Numbered from the stretch's first letter, positions 25,276 through 34,158 are shown. The stretch: DNA of 64,000 bases from Staphylococcus arlettae (GCF_002902345.1 NZ_PPQB01000012.1:233126-297125); one strand, 5' to 3'. The notes: a model not told the origin generated them from the letters alone. A program made the numbers and translations.

Positions 25276-26235
25276 TTAAGATTGTTCTTTAATTAAGTCT
25301 TCGATTTTTTCTACAGTAGGCATAGCTTCTGATGAACTGTGACTACTAACTACGATTGCTGCTGATGCGGCACCATATTGCAGTGCTTCCTCCACACTTT
25401 TGCCCTTAACATATGCATAAATAAAGGCTGCGGCATATGAGTCTCCTGCACCAAATGTTTTGACAACATTTGCTTTAAAGGCTATACCTTCATATATATT
25501 TCCGGCTTTATCAAATGCAAATGAGCCTTGTACACCATGTTTGATGACTACTAAATTAGGGTTTTTAGTGAATAGCACGTTGCTAATCTCTTGGTCTGAC
25601 AATGCTTGATAACGTTCAACCATGTCGAATTCATCTCTTGTACCAATAACAACATCTGCTTGTTCAGCAATTAATTCATAGTAGATTGACGTTTCTTCTG
25701 TATTTCTCCAATTATATGGACGATAATCTAATTCAAAAATCACTTTAACATCATGTTTTTTAGCAAGTGCTAGTGCTTTTAACACAGATTCTCTCGAAGG
25801 TGATTGTGCTAAAGCCGTTCCAGAAATGAGCAAATATTCCGAATTTTTGATGTATAACTCATCTACATGTTCTGGAGCTAAAAATAAGTCTGCAACTGCT
25901 TCTCTATACATTAAAATGCTAGATTCTGTAGGACTTTTAATTTCAGTAAAAGTTAAACCAATTTTATGTCCTTCTTCATCGACATGAATTTGTGATGTAT
26001 CAACACCGACTTCATTAAAGTAATTTGTGACAAATCGACCATGTTGGTCATCAGAGACATTGGCAATCATGCCAACGTCTAATCCTAGCTTTGCAGCACC
26101 AATCATGATATTTGCTGGAGAACCACCCACATATTTACTAAATGTTGATGTTTCTTCCATGGGTCTATTAATTTCTTTTGCATTTAAATCGACTGCAGCA
26201 CGACCTATTGCTACGATATGTTTCTTATTAGCCAT
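25276..26235 (-). CDS. iolC: 5-dehydro-2-deoxygluconokinase IolC (PfkB family)
   Basis: 319-residue PfkB/ribokinase-fold kinase. It has the first signature GGSPANIMIGAAKLGLDVGMIANV and the second, FGAGDSYAAAFIYA, with catalytic Asp. IolC phosphorylates 2-deoxy-5-keto-gluconate for aldolase IolJ. The initial MANKKHIVAIGRAAVDLNAKEINRPMEE matches IolC rather than fructokinase. The start follows AAAAGGGGTG. It lies between iolB and iolD with 12-15 bp spacing. Confidence 0.93.
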   Translation of the reverse strand: MANKKHIVAIGRAAVDLNAKEINRPMEETSTFSKYVGGSPANIMIGAAKLGLDVGMIANVSDDQHGRFVTNYFNEVGVDTSQIHVDEEGHKIGLTFTEIKSPTESSILMYREAVADLFLAPEHVDELYIKNSEYLLISGTALAQSPSRESVLKALALAKKHDVKVIFELDYRPYNWRNTEETSIYYELIAEQADVVIGTRDEFDMVERYQALSDQEISNVLFTKNPNLVVIKHGVQGSFAFDKAGNIYEGIAFKANVVKTFGAGDSYAAAFIYAYVKGKSVEEALQYGAASAAIVVSSHSSSEAMPTVEKIEDLIKEQS

Positions 26236-26250
26236 TTACGAGCACCCCTT

Positions 26251-27069
26251 TTATTTACGATCAATAATCCATTCATGGTCTGGTTGATTATAAAATTTCC
26301 AAACCTTTTTAGGCCCTGCCATAATATTTAAATAATAGCCATCATAACCATCTGGGACAGCTACTGGATGATAGCCTTTAGGAACTATCACTACATCACT
26401 ATTTTCAACTGCCATTGTTTCATCAAGTGATAAATCATCTGTATACACTCTTTGAAATACAAAACCAGTACGTGGATTCATTTCATGATAATAGGTTTCT
26501 TCTAATAATGACTCATTAGGTAAATTATCCTGGTCATGTTTATGTGGCGGATAGCTAGACCAATTACCTTGATCTGTATACACTTCTACAACTAATAATT
26601 TCTCACTCGCTTTATGTGTATCTGGTAAAATGTTGTGTACATGACGTTTGTTGGAATATTTCCCTCTATCTTCAATTGAATTTTCACTTGCAGGTATCAA
26701 TTGTGTCTCTCGAACTTCATCCGCAGGTGCATAGCATAAAATGACTCTTGCATCTGTAACAGCCTCTATTGTTATATTATGCTGTTTTGAAATGTAGACA
26801 CTATCTGTTGGAATTTTTTCAAATACAGAATCTCTCGTGCCGATATGTTCAAATGTATTAGTACCATCTGACACTGTAACTTTACCTGTTAAGGCTACAA
26901 TGCATAATTCAAAATCTTCTGTTGCTTCCTCATAATTGCCACCGCTTTTAATATCTAGTACTTTCAAGCCGATATAATCTAGATTAATATCATTGGGTTG
27001 CAAATCGTGAATGACTTGTACATCATCACTTAATGGATGATGTACAGGTTTATTTAATAAATGAGCCAT
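26251..27069 (-). CDS. iolB: 5-deoxy-glucuronate isomerase IolB
   Basis: 272 residues from the ATG at 27069 (AAGGAG upstream); an in-frame GTG 12 bp earlier overlaps that site. It is a bicupin protein with IolB hallmarks: SYPPHKHD with metal-ligand His residues, EETYYHEMNPRTGFVFQRVYTDDLSLDETM, VVIVPKGYHPVAVPDGYDGYYLNIMAG and the C-terminal DHEWI. It converts 5-deoxy-glucuronate to 2-deoxy-5-keto-gluconate. It is 15 bp after iolA. Confidence 0.94.
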   Translation of the reverse strand: MAHLLNKPVHHPLSDDVQVIHDLQPNDINLDYIGLKVLDIKSGGNYEEATEDFELCIVALTGKVTVSDGTNTFEHIGTRDSVFEKIPTDSVYISKQHNITIEAVTDARVILCYAPADEVRETQLIPASENSIEDRGKYSNKRHVHNILPDTHKASEKLLVVEVYTDQGNWSSYPPHKHDQDNLPNESLLEETYYHEMNPRTGFVFQRVYTDDLSLDETMAVENSDVVIVPKGYHPVAVPDGYDGYYLNIMAGPKKVWKFYNQPDHEWIIDRK

Positions 27070-27084
27070 TTCTATCTTCACTCC

Positions 27085-28539
27085 TTAAAATTGTGGTTCT
27101 CCGTGACGTGCTGTAACAACTTTTCTGTGAGTATAAAATTCAATACTATCCTTACCATTAGCATGTAATGAACCGTAGAACGAAGATTTCCAACCTGAGA
27201 ATGGGAAAATCGCCATTGGTGCAGGGACACCTAAGTTAATGCCTAACATGCCTGCATCAACATTTTCTCTAAAGTATCTGATTGATGAAGCACTATCAGT
27301 AAATAAGCAAGCACCATTGGCAAATTCAGATTGATTAGCTAAAGCAATGCCTTCTTTTAAACTATCTACTTTAACAAGCGATAATACAGGCGCAAATATT
27401 TCATCCTGCCATAACTTCATATCCGTTGTAACATCTTCGAAAATGGTTGGTTTAACGAAATATCCATCTTCATTGTTACCATCTCTACCATCCAGCACTA
27501 ATTTAGCACCTTCTTTTACACCCTCATCTACATATTGTAATGTCTTCGCTTTATTTTCTTCTCTGATAACTGGACCTAAAAATACATTGTCCTCAATGCC
27601 ATTACCAATGACAATATCTTTAGATGCCTGCACTAATTTTTCTTTAAATTCATCATAAACATTAGATTGTACTGCAATGACAGCTGCAGCCATACAACGT
27701 TCACCTGCTGAACCAAATGCTGCACCGATAACATCTTTAACAGCTGTATCAATATCGGCATCGTTTAAGACAATCGTATGATTTTTAGCACCTGTTAAAC
27801 ATTGCGCACGTTTTAAGTTCTCTGTTGCTTTTTTATACACATACGCGCCAACTGGTTTAGAACCAACGAATGACACGGCCTTAATATGTTCATTTTCACA
27901 AATGCCATTAACCACATCATGTGCGCCATGAACAACATTGAATACACCTTTAGGGAAGCCTGCAGCTTCAACTAATTCAGCTAGTTTGTTAACTAATAAC
28001 GGTGTTTTTTCTGATGGTTTAATTACAAAGGTATTACCTAACGAAATCGCCATCGGGAACATCCAACATGGCACCATCATTGGGAAATTAAATGGCGTAA
28101 TTCCACCAACAACCCCTACAGGATATTTATAGCTTGTACCTTCAATATTCGTTGCAATACTTGATAACGAATCACCCATCATTAATGATGGTGTACCTGC
28201 TGCAAATTCAACATTTTCAATACCACGTTGTACTTCACCTAATGCTTCAGTTGTATTTTTACCATTTTCTTTAGTAATGATTGCTGCGAGTTCATCTTTA
28301 TTATCTATGAGTAATTGTTGTAACTTAAATAGCAAACGCGCACGTTTCGGAACAGCAACTTCTTTCCATTCTTGAAAAGCCTCATGTGCTATTTGTGCCG
28401 CTTCATCTAACTCTTTACGTGTAGATACGGGTACCTTTGCAACAACTTCTTTAGTTGCAGGGTTTAATACATCCAAAGTTTCTGTACTCTCAGATGCTTT
28501 CCACTCACCATTAATATAGTTCTTTAAGATTTCTGCCAT
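27085..28539 (-). CDS. iolA: CoA-acylating methylmalonate/malonate semialdehyde dehydrogenase IolA
   Basis: 484 residues from the ATG at 28539, 8 bp after GGAGG. It is an aldehyde dehydrogenase with the MMSDH signature: [28 protein letters not shown], the catalytic Cys in [10 protein letters not shown] (about 282), and [23 protein letters not shown]. It oxidises malonate semialdehyde to acetyl-CoA and CO2, the final step of inositol breakdown. It is the first gene of the operon, so its promoter region (28540-28740) is also the divergent promoter of iolR. Confidence 0.94.
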   Translation of the reverse strand: MAEILKNYINGEWKASESTETLDVLNPATKEVVAKVPVSTRKELDEAAQIAHEAFQEWKEVAVPKRARLLFKLQQLLIDNKDELAAIITKENGKNTTEALGEVQRGIENVEFAAGTPSLMMGDSLSSIATNIEGTSYKYPVGVVGGITPFNFPMMVPCWMFPMAISLGNTFVIKPSEKTPLLVNKLAELVEAAGFPKGVFNVVHGAHDVVNGICENEHIKAVSFVGSKPVGAYVYKKATENLKRAQCLTGAKNHTIVLNDADIDTAVKDVIGAAFGSAGERCMAAAVIAVQSNVYDEFKEKLVQASKDIVIGNGIEDNVFLGPVIREENKAKTLQYVDEGVKEGAKLVLDGRDGNNEDGYFVKPTIFEDVTTDMKLWQDEIFAPVLSLVKVDSLKEGIALANQSEFANGACLFTDSASSIRYFRENVDAGMLGINLGVPAPMAIFPFSGWKSSFYGSLHANGKDSIEFYTHRKVVTARHGEPQF

Positions 28540-28740
28540 TATAAAATCCTCCAATCATTTTATGAGTAACCGCTTACAAAAATAGTCAGACAATAAGTAC
28601 TTTTTGGTTAACTATTGGTTACTTGTTGAAAACATCTTATAATAACGTTAGAATAATGTCAACTTTTGAGTAACTGTTTTAGTTTTAGGTTGTTTATACA
28701 ACTTAAATTGGGTATATTGTAATAAATGGGGGAATCATAT
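28540..28740. promoter_or_regulatory. Divergent iolA/iolR control region with repeated GTTACT half-sites
   Basis: Four related sites in 112 bp: GAGTAACC at 28564, GGTTAAC at 28606, GGTTACT at 28617 and GAGTAACT at 28668. They occur in both orientations and could be the IolR operator. AT-rich promoter-like tracts lie between. Bacillus IolR also uses repeated short motifs in the divergent region. The exact operator consensus is inference. Confidence 0.55.
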
Positions 28741-29496
28741 ATGAAATCTAAACGTATTTATGAAATTGAAACTTTCATAAAAAATAATAAAACAGCGTCA
28801 ATAGATGAGTTGCGTGAGACTTTTAATGTTTCAACCAACACGATTCGACGTGACATTAATCAACTTGTGGATATGAATGTCGTAAAAAAGGTATACGGCG
28901 GTATCGAACTTATTGAAGAAAATCATAGAACTGTGGATTATTACCAACGAAATGTTAAAAACTATAAATCTAAAAAACGTATCGGTAAACTTGCAGCTAA
29001 AGAAATTGAAGCTTATGACATTATCTATATTGATACAGGTACTACAACAATACATATATTAGATTATGTCGATAAAAACTTACCGTTTACGATAATAACT
29101 AACAGCTTAGACATAATGAATAAAGCATCACAGTTTGAGTACGTCACATTATATATTATTGGTGAGAAATACAAACCTATCACGCGATCCTTTATAGGTA
29201 TTAGCGCTAATATGCTGTTAGAAAAATTCAACATTAGTAAGGCCTTTATGGCAGCAACGGGTATCAATGTCCAAAATGGACTATCCAATTCTGAAATGGA
29301 AGAAAATTTAATCAAACAATATATTACAGGTAAATCAAAAGAAACTTATGTCTTAGCTGATTACAGTAAAATGGGAAAATCCACTTTATTAACCTACTGT
29401 CCTTTAAATAGTATTAGTAAGATTTTCACTGATAAAATCCCTCCCAATGATATTAATGATTATTGTCACGACCAAAACATCACAGTTCACTTTTAA
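28741..29496 (+). CDS. iolR: IolR, DeoR family repressor of the inositol operon
   Basis: 251 residues from the ATG at 28741, 6 bp after GGGGGAA. The DeoR winged helix has RIYEIETFIKNNKTASIDELRETFNVSTNTIRRDINQLVDMNVVKKVYGG, followed by the sugar-phosphate-sensing DeoRC domain with YIDTGTTTIHILDY and AATGINVQNGLSNSEMEEN. It is divergent from iolA. By analogy with Bacillus it would be released by 2-deoxy-5-keto-gluconate-6-phosphate, the IolC product. A strong terminator follows. Confidence 0.88.
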   Translation: MKSKRIYEIETFIKNNKTASIDELRETFNVSTNTIRRDINQLVDMNVVKKVYGGIELIEENHRTVDYYQRNVKNYKSKKRIGKLAAKEIEAYDIIYIDTGTTTIHILDYVDKNLPFTIITNSLDIMNKASQFEYVTLYIIGEKYKPITRSFIGISANMLLEKFNISKAFMAATGINVQNGLSNSEMEENLIKQYITGKSKETYVLADYSKMGKSTLLTYCPLNSISKIFTDKIPPNDINDYCHDQNITVHF

Positions 29497-29568
29497 TATT
29501 AATGCTTAAAGTTCATCAATCGTTTGTAACTATACGTTTTTACAATTAAAGAGTTTAAGTCATTTCTC

Positions 29569-29618
29569 AAAAAAGCTAGGGAATCAAGTACAAACACACT
29601 TGATACCTAGCTTTTTTT
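29569..29618 (+). terminator. Terminator of iolR
   Basis: AAAAAAGCTAGG-GAATCAAGT...ACTTGAT-ACCTAGCTTTTTTT stem-loop. Confidence 0.9.
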
Positions 29619-29646
29619 GATATTTACATACCATCATTACTTAACT

Positions 29647-29678
29647 AAAAAAGAGAAGACTTTAACAGTCTCCTCTTC
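29647..29678 (-). terminator. Terminator of the IsaB family gene
   Basis: On the minus strand AAGAGGAGACT-GTTAA-AGTCTTCTCTTTTTT, a stem with a T-run, about 115 bp beyond the stop. Confidence 0.75.
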
Positions 29679-29792
29679 ACCTCTCGAAATTTTCGCCCAT
29701 TTTTATCATAGTGATTTATCAATTAACAATTTAGTGATACTCAAATCCACTGTTATCTGGGTCTACATTGATGAAACAATATTTTGCTATCA

Positions 29793-30365
29793 TTAATGAA
29801 TTTCAATTTGATACAAGTAACCTTGTTTATCAAAATAAACATTATAATAGCTATCATTAGTTTCATATCGAATAAAAGTACCTACATCCCCTGGGGTATC
29901 ACCTTCTGCCAAAATTGCATTACTTTCATGAGCTTGTTTAAAAACTTTTTTAGAAATCGTATCAGGCTTAGTATCAAAACGTAACATTACTACTTCATCG
30001 TTCTCATTAAAGTTAACAGTAGTATCATACACTGTTTTTGAATGATCGAATTCATTTGAAGCGTTTGGATCTACTTTATAGCCATTGATCGATACATTGT
30101 CATATTTCAAAGCACGGACAAAGTTATAATCTTGAGTAAACGAAGGATCATAAGTTGTATATCCCTCATAGTTATACCACGGTGTTTCCGCTTTTAAATT
30201 AGTACCACTTTCACTACTAGCACCACCTTCACCATATCCCCATTTTTGAACTTGTTCTGCTGCTTGTGCATTAGCATTACTAGTCGTAATGTATGCTGCT
30301 GAAGTACCTACAATAAGCGTTGAGACAACAACAGTTGATGAAAATAACTGCATTACCTTTTTCAT
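29793..30365 (-). CDS. IsaB family secreted antigen
   Basis: 190 residues with a signal peptide (MKKVMQLFSSTVVVSTLIVG...NANAQAA). The mature part has PWYNYEGYTTYDPSFTQDYNFVRALKYDNVSINGYKV, which aligns with the corresponding part of S. aureus IsaB (YYTYNGY...NFINAIKYDNVKFNGIKL, from memory), and a C-terminal FIRYETND.YYNVYFDKQG. IsaB binds extracellular DNA and is immunogenic; the role here is probably similar but unproven. It is longer than S. aureus IsaB by about 15 residues at the mature N-terminus (Gly/Ser-rich). It is divergent from the msr leader. Confidence 0.8.
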   Translation of the reverse strand: MKKVMQLFSSTVVVSTLIVGTSAAYITTSNANAQAAEQVQKWGYGEGGASSESGTNLKAETPWYNYEGYTTYDPSFTQDYNFVRALKYDNVSINGYKVDPNASNEFDHSKTVYDTTVNFNENDEVVMLRFDTKPDTISKKVFKQAHESNAILAEGDTPGDVGTFIRYETNDSYYNVYFDKQGYLYQIEIH

Positions 30366-30502
30366 AGCAAATCACTCCTGTTTATAATATCTCAATTGGC
30401 AGAGTGTAATTATTCACTTTAATAGTACGCTTATTTGCTATAATTGCAAGTAAATATAAATTTTATTGATAATTGAAAACGAATTTTGTTTTTATAGCTA
30501 TA

Positions 30503-30531
30503 TTGTAAAACACATTATAAAATGTTATAGT
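30503..30531 (+). promoter_or_regulatory. Promoter of the msr leader
   Basis: -35 TTGTAA, 17-bp spacer, -10 TATAGT. The start point would be near 30538, giving a leader RNA of about 280 nt before the msr start codon. Confidence 0.7.
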
Positions 30532-30564
30532 GATGTCACTACATTACAGGAGAGGAGAATTAAA

Positions 30565-30618
30565 ATGACAGCTTCTATGAGACTAAGACAAACTTTTTTG
30601 AATACAAAACTAAATTAA
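30565..30618 (+). CDS. Macrolide-sensing leader peptide of msr(A)-like gene
   Basis: 17-codon ORF beginning MTASMRLR, preceded by AGGAGAGGAGAATTAAA. MRLR leaders are known macrolide-dependent ribosome-arrest peptides of msr(A) and ermD-type genes. The 3' half of the ORF (30593-30603, CTTTTTTGAAT) pairs perfectly with ATTCAAAAAAG at 30618-30628, so a ribosome stalled at the Arg-Leu-Arg codons would change the RNA fold downstream. Too short for normal gene calling. Confidence 0.88.
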   Translation: MTASMRLRQTFLNTKLN

Positions 30619-30747
30619 TTCAAAAAAGGCTGTCCGCAATACACACTCATAGGTGACGTATGTCATTTTTTATCCTTCGCTAGGAATAATAACACTTTCA
30701 AATACAATAGCATCGCAATAATTTTATGCGACCGAAAGTGTAATGTG

Positions 30748-30778
30748 AATGAGACGGGAGAGGCCTGTCTCATTTTTT
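30748..30778 (+). terminator. Attenuator terminator in the msr leader
   Basis: AATGAGACGGG...CCTGTCTCATT stem followed by TTTTTT, 38 bp before the msr gene. An upstream hairpin (ACACTTTC at 30692 with GAAAGTGT at 30734) could compete. With the leader peptide this forms a transcription-attenuation switch. Confidence 0.82.
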
Positions 30779-30816
30779 GCGTACACGTCCTTTAACATTA
30801 CAAGGAGTGTATAAAC

Positions 30817-32283
30817 ATGGAACAATATACAATAAAATTTCACCACATCATTCATAAATTAACAGATTCGCGATCACTTCACATTGAGCACCTATATGCT
30901 TATCAATTTGAAAAAATAGCATTGATTGGAGGTAATGGTACAGGTAAAACTACGTTACTCAATATGATTGCTCAAAAAATTGTACCTGAATCAGGAACTG
31001 TTGAAACTGACGGTGCTGTTCAATATTTTGAACAACTTAACATGGACGTGGAAAATGATTTTGACACCTTAGATGGTAGCTTAATGAGTGAACTCGGGAT
31101 TCCTATGCATACCACTGACAGTATGAGTGGTGGAGAAAAAGCTAAATATAAATTAGCTAATGTGTTATCGAATTATAGTCCAATCTTACTTTTAGATGAA
31201 CCTACGAATCATTTAGATAACTATGGTAAAGATTATCTTTATAATATTTTAAAATATTATTATGGCACGTTAATTGTAGTGAGTCATGACAGAGCGCTCA
31301 TAGATCAAATCGCTGACACCATATGGGATATACAAGCAGACGGTACAATCAGAGTGTTCAAAGGGAATTATTCACAATATCAACAACAGCGCGAACAAGA
31401 ACAGTTAGAACAACAACGTCAATATGAACAATATATAAGTGAGAAACAAAGGTTATACCAAGCTAGTAAAGCTAAACGAAAACAGGCGCAACAGATGTCC
31501 CAAGCATCTTTAAAACAAAAAAACAAAAGTATAGAACCCGATCGTTTAAGTGCTTCAAAACAAAAAGGATCAGTGGAGAAAGCTGCTCAAAAACAAGCGA
31601 AACACATTGAAAAAAGAATAGAACATTTAGAAGAAGTCGAAAAACCACAAAATGAACACGGCTTCCATTTTCCACACAATAACATTTATGATATTCATAA
31701 TAATTATCCAATCATTGCACAAAATCTAACATTAAGACAAGGCAATCAAACATTGTTGTCGCATGTACGCTTTCAAATACCTTATGGCAAAAATATAGCG
31801 TTAGTCGGTGCAAATGGTGCCGGTAAGACAACTTTACTTGAAGCTATTTATCAGCAAATAGAGGGTATTGAGTGTTCTCCCAAAATACAAATAGCTTATT
31901 ACCGTCAACTTGCTTATGAAGACATGCGTGACGTTACTTTATTACAATATTTAATGGATGAAACGGATTCATCCGAATCTTTTAGTAGAGCTATTTTAAA
32001 TAATTTAGGGTTAAATGAAGCACTTACGCGTTCTTGTAAAGTTTTGAGTGGTGGCGAACGCACTAAATTATCGTTAGCAGTGTTGTTTTCAACACAAGCG
32101 AATGTATTAATTTTAGACGAACCCACTAACTTTTTAGACATTAAAACATTAGAAGCATTAGAATTGTTTATGAATAAATACCCAGGTATCATTTTATTCA
32201 CGTCACATGATAGCAGATTTGTTGAGCATGTAGCAGACAAAAAATGGGAACTAACAAAACAGTCCATTTATGATGTAACTTAA
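30817..32283 (+). CDS. msr(A)-like: Msr(A)-like ABC-F ribosomal protection protein (macrolide/streptogramin B resistance)
   Basis: 488 residues, the exact length recalled for Msr(A), with the same start (MEQYTIKF) and near-identical blocks throughout but scattered substitutions, so it is a diverged orthologue. It has two ABC domains: GGNGTGKTT, MSGGEKAKYKLA, LLLDEPTNHLD, then GANGAGKTT, LSGGERTKLSLA, LILDEPTNFLD. The long Gln/Lys-rich linker (about 190-300) holds the antibiotic-resistance interdomain arm. ABC-F proteins dislodge macrolides from the ribosome; they do not pump. No mph(C), plasmid or IS gene lies beside it, unlike typical mobile msr(A). It is induced through the upstream leader. 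Confidence 0.9.
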   Translation: MEQYTIKFHHIIHKLTDSRSLHIEHLYAYQFEKIALIGGNGTGKTTLLNMIAQKIVPESGTVETDGAVQYFEQLNMDVENDFDTLDGSLMSELGIPMHTTDSMSGGEKAKYKLANVLSNYSPILLLDEPTNHLDNYGKDYLYNILKYYYGTLIVVSHDRALIDQIADTIWDIQADGTIRVFKGNYSQYQQQREQEQLEQQRQYEQYISEKQRLYQASKAKRKQAQQMSQASLKQKNKSIEPDRLSASKQKGSVEKAAQKQAKHIEKRIEHLEEVEKPQNEHGFHFPHNNIYDIHNNYPIIAQNLTLRQGNQTLLSHVRFQIPYGKNIALVGANGAGKTTLLEAIYQQIEGIECSPKIQIAYYRQLAYEDMRDVTLLQYLMDETDSSESFSRAILNNLGLNEALTRSCKVLSGGERTKLSLAVLFSTQANVLILDEPTNFLDIKTLEALELFMNKYPGIILFTSHDSRFVEHVADKKWELTKQSIYDVT

Positions 32284-32348
32284 TTTATAATATTGGCAGT
32301 GATTTGGCCCACTTCTGCGAGAAGTGCACTAACATAAAATTACAGGCT

Positions 32349-32381
32349 AAGGCACATACATTTTGTATGTGCCTTTGTTTT
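32349..32381 (+). terminator. Terminator of msr(A)-like gene
   Basis: AAGGCACATACA-TTT-TGTATGTGCCTTTGTTTT stem-loop. Confidence 0.9.
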
Positions 32382-32440
32382 ATTTACTGACACGATATTA
32401 CTACCTCCCTTAAGCATAATTAGAAATATTCAATAAGCGC

Positions 32441-32471
32441 TTGCTTGATATCGCGCTCTAAGGTTTATGCT
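32441..32471 (+). promoter_or_regulatory. MerR-type promoter with 19-bp spacer before the SDR gene
   Basis: -35 TTGCTT, 19-bp spacer, -10 TATGCT. The spacer ends CTCTAAGGTT, resembling AdhR/NmlR-class operators, whose long spacers need a MerR protein to twist DNA. A MerR gene lies 1.3 kb downstream at 33786. A good AAAGGAGG site precedes the SDR ATG. Confidence 0.55.
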
Positions 32472-32500
32472 TGTAATATATTCAAAGGAGGTTATATAAT

Positions 32501-33259
32501 ATGGGCAAATTTAATAGCTTAACAGACAAAGTTGTAGTTATTGCTGGTGGTGCTAAAAACCTTGGTGGCTTATTAAGTACTACGTATGCTAAAGCAGGCG
32601 CTAAAATAGTAATCCATCATCACGATGAACATTCGTTAGCCGATGCAAAAGCTACACTGTCACAAGTCGAAGATTTAGGGGGTCAAGGCACACTATTCTC
32701 TGGTGATTTAACTAAAGTTGATAATGTCCAGGCATTATTTCAACATGCTGAAAACACCTTTGGAAAAATTGACATCGCAATTAATACCGTAGGAAAAGTA
32801 CTGAAAAAACCGATTGCTGAAACGACTGAAGCCGAATTTGATAGCATGTCAGACATCAACGCAAAATCAGCGTATTTCTTTATAAAATATGCTGAGAAGT
32901 CGATGAATGATAATGGTAAAATCATCACCATAGCTACCGCATTGCTAGCTGCTTATACAGGTTTCTATTCAACTTATGCTGGAGGGAAAGCACCTGTCGA
33001 GCATTATACTCGTGCAGCATCAGCAGAGTTTATGGATAGAGGGATTTCTGTTAATGCAGTAGCGCCTGGTCCAATGGACACACCTTTCTTCTATCCTCAA
33101 GAAGGTGAAGATGCTGTGGCATTCCATAAATCCCAAGCACTCCATAATCAACTGACTAATATCGAAGACATTGCACCGATTATTACTTTTTTAACTTTAG
33201 ATGGTTGGTGGATCAACGGACAAACCTTATTTGCAAATGGTGGTTATACGACACGTTAG
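32501..33259 (+). CDS. Short-chain dehydrogenase/reductase (SDR)
   Basis: 252-residue classical SDR with cofactor motif IAGGAKNLGG (degenerate TGxxxGxG), NTVG, and the active-site pair in YSTYAGGK (YxxxK). PGPMDTPFF and a C-terminal NGQTLFANGGYTTR follow. The lack of an acidic residue after the second strand and the HHHDEH stretch leave NADPH/NADH choice open. The substrate is unknown. The upstream MerR-type promoter suggests induction by aldehydes, quinones or similar stress; this is inference. It is followed after 32 bp by a small unknown gene. Confidence 0.83.
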   Translation: MGKFNSLTDKVVVIAGGAKNLGGLLSTTYAKAGAKIVIHHHDEHSLADAKATLSQVEDLGGQGTLFSGDLTKVDNVQALFQHAENTFGKIDIAINTVGKVLKKPIAETTEAEFDSMSDINAKSAYFFIKYAEKSMNDNGKIITIATALLAAYTGFYSTYAGGKAPVEHYTRAASAEFMDRGISVNAVAPGPMDTPFFYPQEGEDAVAFHKSQALHNQLTNIEDIAPIITFLTLDGWWINGQTLFANGGYTTR

Positions 33260-33291
33260 ATAATTTTAAACACTAGGGAGGCCATTTTGAT

Positions 33292-33612
33292 ATGAATTAC
33301 TTTTTAGCACTATATAAAGGAAATGAAACAGAGATCAAAATTATTTCAGAAGAAAGTGTGCTAGACGACAAAAACGTATCTTTATCGAACAATGATTACG
33401 TGAAATCTTTAGCTAATGAAATCATAGAACTATCTCATCAAAATAATTTATTCCACAATGATATTCAACGCATTGGCTTACAAATAGATGACCCTGAACG
33501 CATAGGTTATATCACTGTAGAAACATTAAAAGATGATATGGAATCAACATTTGGCTTTGAAGCTATCATTCATAATAACTATGACGATTTACTTTCCCAA
33601 CTTATTAAATAA
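33292..33612 (+). CDS. Hypothetical 106-residue protein
   Basis: The start follows AGGGAGG at 10-bp spacing. The product (MNYFLALYKGNETEIKIISEE...) is acidic, soluble and alpha/beta-like, with no signal or membrane segment and no family recognised. It lies 32 bp after the SDR gene on the same strand, so it is probably co-transcribed. A dispersed repeat follows and may terminate it. Confidence 0.65.
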   Translation: MNYFLALYKGNETEIKIISEESVLDDKNVSLSNNDYVKSLANEIIELSHQNNLFHNDIQRIGLQIDDPERIGYITVETLKDDMESTFGFEAIIHNNYDDLLSQLIK

Positions 33613-33619
33613 ACACAAA

Positions 33620-33773
33620 GGGGTTGGGACAGAAATTAAAAAGATTTCGTCATCTCACACTGATAAAATGACTGGAATTAAAAAAGCTTAATTTGGGGCG
33701 CAATTTTAGTACTGTCATCTACTGACAATATGACACGCGGCTGGGACGAATCAATGATGTCCTAGCCTTTTTT
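33620..33773. repeat. Dispersed intergenic repeat, copy D (full, inverted relative to copy A)
   Basis: The reverse complement of copy A at 2302-2470 aligns along its length: GGGTTGGGACAGAAAT, AGATTTCGTC, AAAAAGCTT, GTCATCTACTGACAATATGA and CTGGGACGA...GTCCTAGCC. Some internal bases are lost. It ends 6 bp before the MerR ribosome site. Confidence 0.8.
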
Positions 33774-33785
33774 AGGAGGAAAATT

Positions 33786-34133
33786 ATGCGAGTAAAACAA
33801 GTAGCAGATAATTTAGGCATCAGCGAACATACCATTCGCTACTATGATAAAGCAGGACTTTTTCCATTCGTGGCGAGAAATAAAAATGGCTATAGAGACT
33901 TTTCCGAAGAAGACTTATATTGGATTGAATTTATAAAATGCATGCGTCAGACACATATGCCTATATCAAAATTAAAAGAAATTGCCGAATTGTATCATCA
34001 AGGAAGCTCTACCAAAATGAAGCGTAGAGACATTTTTTTAAAACATCAAAAAAATTTATTAGAACAAAAAAAACTTATAGATGAAGCACTTCAAGTGTTA
34101 GATAAAAAATTCGAATTATTGGAAAGCGAATAA
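33786..34133 (+). CDS. MerR family regulator (AdhR/NmlR-like)
   Basis: 115 residues. The N-terminal MerR helix-turn-helix is clear: MRVKQVADNLGISEHTIRYYDKAGLFPFVARNKNGYRDFSEEDLYWIEFIKCMRQTHMPISKLKEI. The short coiled-coil C-terminus (KHQKNLLEQKKLIDEALQVLDKKFELL) lacks a metal-binding loop; one Cys (about residue 57) sits in the position used by thiol-sensing members. The start follows TTAGGAGGAAAATT. Likely targets are the SDR promoter at 32441 and the LtrA gene 25 bp downstream. Confidence 0.85.
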   Translation: MRVKQVADNLGISEHTIRYYDKAGLFPFVARNKNGYRDFSEEDLYWIEFIKCMRQTHMPISKLKEIAELYHQGSSTKMKRRDIFLKHQKNLLEQKKLIDEALQVLDKKFELLESE

Positions 34134-34158
34134 CAGCAAAAGATTTAGGAGTGAAAAA

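Noticed and set aside
30565..30816. Riboswitch as explanation of the msr leader
   Set aside because: The MTASMRLR leader peptide and terminator explain the structure as translation-coupled attenuation; no known aptamer motif was seen.
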